DNA of 20,280 nt. Source: STC-113 sp964618565 (GTDB lineage: Bacteria; Patescibacteriota; Gracilibacteria; BD1-5; UBA2023). A model generated the notes under the pieces. The model was given only the letters and a program-made list of their open reading frames with translations. It searched no databases and had not been told where the DNA came from. Of this stretch, positions 19,015-20,280 are shown piece after piece (the stretch's first letter is position 1; every line of letters begins with the position of its first letter). The translations under genes and the position numbers were made by a program. The DNA is taken from contig CAZUBA010000032.1 of NCBI GenBank assembly GCA_964618565.1, positions 1-20,280 on the forward strand, written 5' to 3'.

Positions 19015-19069
19015 AAGTGACCCCTCTGTCCTGCGGACATCTCCCCTGTATCAGGGGAGAGAAAAAGGG
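19015..19069. repeat. Hairpin repeat, type ACCC..CTCCCCT/AGGGGAG, copy 1
   Basis: Its order of parts (AGTGACCC, a CCTGCGG turn, then CTCCCCT-gtatc-AGGGGAG at 19041-19059) is repeated with matching compensatory changes at 19791-19840. The shared plan with changed stem bases points to selection on pairing. Confidence 0.6.
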
Positions 19070-19111
19070 ATGATGTAATTAATAGACCCATTCGACTCCA
19101 CTCCGTTCCAC

Positions 19112-19154
19112 ACTCCAAGAGCACTTCCTTCAGGGCGCTCAGGGTGACAGAACA
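19112..19154. repeat. AAGAGCACTTCCTTC repeat, copy 1 of 3
   Basis: ACTCCAAGAGCACTTCCTTC, then a GGGCGC turn and CAGGGTGACAGAACA. Copy 2 is 19201-19236 (more diverged) and copy 3 is 20054-20096. Confidence 0.75.
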
Positions 19155-19254
19155 CTCCGCAGAGCAGCTGTATTCGACTCTCTTCCTGCGGAATCCACAC
19201 ACTCAAGAGCACTTCCTCCGAGAGTTCAGTATGACATAAAATATAAAAACCTAT

Positions 19255-19722
19255 ATGAATAAATCCGAATTACAAAAAATTAAGAATGATTTACTCAGTT
19301 TTCTAAGAAATATTGGAAAAAATAGAACCTTGTTTCAAATAACAAAAGACAATTGCAGCGAAATCTCCAGATATTTCTGAGTAGAGATGATTAAAAAATA
19401 TTGAGTTCAGTTAAAGCCTTTTATTCTTAAATGAACAGTTATAATCAATAAAGAAAATATTGTCCATGATATACTTTGATTTTACTGGCAAGAAGAAATA
19501 ATTATAATTGATCCGACAATATGGCAATTTTATCCTAAAAGTCGTTCAATTTTAGTTTTAGAAACAGAAAGAGGAATAAATGATTGTATTAGATTAATAA
19601 ATTTAAAATATAAATCAAACTGGGAAGTAAGCGAAAATTTGGATATTTCAATGAAAAGAGAAATGAATGAATGGATAGAAATGATAAAAGGCAATATTGA
19701 GGAGCAATTCCCTTCCAATTAA
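19255..19722 (+). CDS. Unassigned small protein with possible Cys-His-Asp catalytic triad
   Basis: The product is 155 aa with TGA=Gly and has no signal peptide or membrane helix, so it is probably cytoplasmic. I do not recognise a named family with confidence. The order Cys34 (KDNCSEISRYFG), His71 (IVHDILGFYW) and Asp86 (IIIIDPTIWQFYP) is the pattern of papain- or transglutaminase-like cysteine enzymes, in which an H-x-W strand is followed by an IIDPT-x-WQF strand. Such proteins include peptidases, amidases and toxins. The N-terminal helix would carry the nucleophile. It lies alone between the two repeat islands, a setting that often marks acquired genes. Fold assignment is inference. Confidence 0.65.
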
Positions 19723-19738
19723 CCTCATTACCAGACTA

Positions 19739-19789
19739 TTAAGGTTTGCATGCTTTGGATTTAAAAGTATAATTGATGAAGATTAGTTG
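19739..19789. repeat. Copy C (degenerate) of the ATACTTTTGG repeat
   Basis: TTAAGGTTTGCATGCTTTGG through AAAAGTATAATTGATGAAGA matches copy B along about 50 bases, but the left arm of its palindrome is damaged. Confidence 0.65.
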
Positions 19790-19859
19790 AAAGTAACCCA
19801 TCCGCCCTATCGGGCACCTTCCCTATATTAGGGAAGGAAAATCTAGAATAGAAGGGGGT

Positions 19860-19938
19860 TTTAGGGGGAGATAAACGATGGTGACCAAGATGTCGGAGCA
19901 ACTGCAATTCTTTTCCCTTGATTTTATTTCCCCCTAAA
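19860..19938. repeat. Long inverted repeat, 16-base arms
   Basis: TTTAGGGGGAGATAAA (19860-19875) pairs with TTTATTTCCCCCTAAA (19923-19938) at 15 of 16 positions around a 47-base loop. The right arm abuts copy B of the palindromic repeat, so the two elements look nested or joined. Confidence 0.65.
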
Positions 19939-19987
19939 GGTTTTGTATACTTTTGGCTCCAAAAGTATAATTGATGAAGAAGAGTTG
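19935..19987. repeat. Copy B of the ATACTTTTGG repeat
   Basis: Contains the perfect 22-base palindrome at 19947-19968, flanked by AAAGGTTTTG and AATTGATGAAGA. It shares the left flank with copy A and the right flank with copy C. Confidence 0.8.
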
Positions 19988-20053
19988 TATGTAACAATTG
20001 ATAATAAGAATTACCCGCTTAAAATAAATTATATAAGGTAGATTCCTGCCTTT

Positions 20054-20096
20054 ACTCCAAGAGCACTTCCTTCGGGCGCGCAGGAATGACAGAACA
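20054..20096. repeat. AAGAGCACTTCCTTC repeat, copy 3 of 3
   Basis: ACTCCAAGAGCACTTCCTTC, then GGGCGCG and CAGGAATGACAGAACA. Just upstream ATTCCTGC (20042-20049) pairs with GCAGGAAT (20080-20087). Confidence 0.75.
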
Positions 20097-20171
20097 AGAA
20101 AAACACACAATTCCTATTCCCATTATAATTTATTACTCTAAAAATATATAATATTCATAACCCAAAAACCC

Positions 20172-20280
20172 ATGACAACTCTCTGAATAAGCTATCAACA
20201 AGCACAATCTCTTGTAGATAAATACATTACAGAACCATTTACAAGAATTCACCTTAGAGAAAGTGAGGTGATAATGAGAT
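20172..20280 (+). CDS. Probable HD-domain protein, 3' partial
   Basis: Only the first 36 codons are present, with one TGA read as Gly (MTTLGISYQQAQSLVDKYI, then PFTRIHLRESEVIMR). The layout, an N-terminal helix with LVDKYI followed by an H-x-x-x-x-E-x-I/V-M-R helix, resembles the start of small HD/HDIG hydrolases, where the next conserved piece would be an HDID motif beyond the window edge. No HD motif is visible, so the family call is provisional. The ATG follows an AT-rich stretch without a Shine-Dalgarno. Confidence 0.5.

Larger units (their letters stand above)
18726..19254. repeat. Repeat island 1 (non-coding)
   Basis: No credible gene is present. The stretch is a mosaic of short elements, GC-richer than its neighbours. 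Its parts are: the palindrome at 18868-18889; a GGATCCTGAA/TTCAGGAT hairpin ending in GATGACA (18941-18966); an element with CTCCCCT/AGGGGAG (about 19015-19069); and two copies of an AAGAGCACTTCCT element ending in GTGACAG and ATGACAT (19112-19154, 19201-19236). Short minus-strand frames here (for example VCHPELVSGS) are repeat-derived. Confidence 0.75.
19723..20171. repeat. Repeat island 2 (non-coding)
   Basis: No credible gene is present. From left to right: a degenerate copy of the ATACTTTTGG repeat (19739-19789), hairpin repeat copy 2 with CTTCCCT/AGGGAAG (19818-19836), a long inverted repeat (19860-19938), an intact ATACTTTTGG copy (19935-19987), AAGAGCACTTCCTTC copy 3 (20054-20096), and an AT-rich leader to the last gene. 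Confidence 0.75.

Noticed and set aside
18718..19202. Minus-strand ORFs in repeat island 1 (for example VCHPELVSGS, YFWSQKYAKPLG)
   Set aside because: These peptides are translations of dispersed repeats; the same YFWSQKY-KPLG string recurs in island 2, and no initiation or domain supports a gene.
19761..19997. Minus-strand ORF in repeat island 2
   Set aside because: It is made of repeat copies B and C and the inverted repeat; no protein family is recognisable.

Overview
The window reads as a fragment of a Patescibacteria (Candidate Phyla Radiation) genome that uses genetic code 25, in which TGA encodes glycine. Every recognisable gene is broken by in-frame TGA under the standard code. Each becomes a clean full-length family member when TGA is read as Gly, and the TGAs fall on invariant glycines (GyrB LHGVGA, malic enzyme DDQHGTA, MraY GTPTMGG). 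This code is known from Absconditabacteria (SR1) and Gracilibacteria; the window alone does not separate the two. All CDS coordinates below use TGA=Gly, with only TAA and TAG as stops.

Layout. At 3-2471 lie two tandem pilin-like surface proteins, with a LamG-type and a FISUMP-type C-terminal module, ending at a bidirectional terminator. At 2548-3606 (minus) is mraY. At 3802-10236 is a plus-strand cluster: a TIG-like lipoprotein, an AbrB-type regulator with repeated operator-like motifs, a lipoprotein membrane-fusion protein with a very long coiled coil, a stand-alone receiver domain and an RND transporter. A 165-bp MITE-like element (10275-10439) precedes an MFS transporter (10508-11686). Malic enzyme (11790-12926) and a secreted SH3-domain protein (13049-13780) are on the minus strand. 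At 14049-15760 is a tight operon of guanylate kinase, an IMPACT/YigZ-like protein and a UPF0489 protein, followed by a decayed ORF. A structured, palindrome-rich leader (15940-16266) precedes gyrB (16267-18183).

The right end holds a five-helix membrane protein, a small Cys/His/Asp protein and the start of a probable HD-domain protein. Between them are two GC-richer islands made almost entirely of short repeats and hairpins (18726-19254 and 19723-20171).

Functionally the window mixes core genes (mraY, gmk, gyrB, malic enzyme) with cell-surface and export genes. The pilin-tip modules, lipoproteins and RND pump fit the attached (episymbiotic or predatory) life known for these lineages, but that is inference. 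No tRNA, rRNA, CRISPR array or intact insertion sequence was seen. Start codons lack Shine-Dalgarno sequences and sit in AT-rich leaders.
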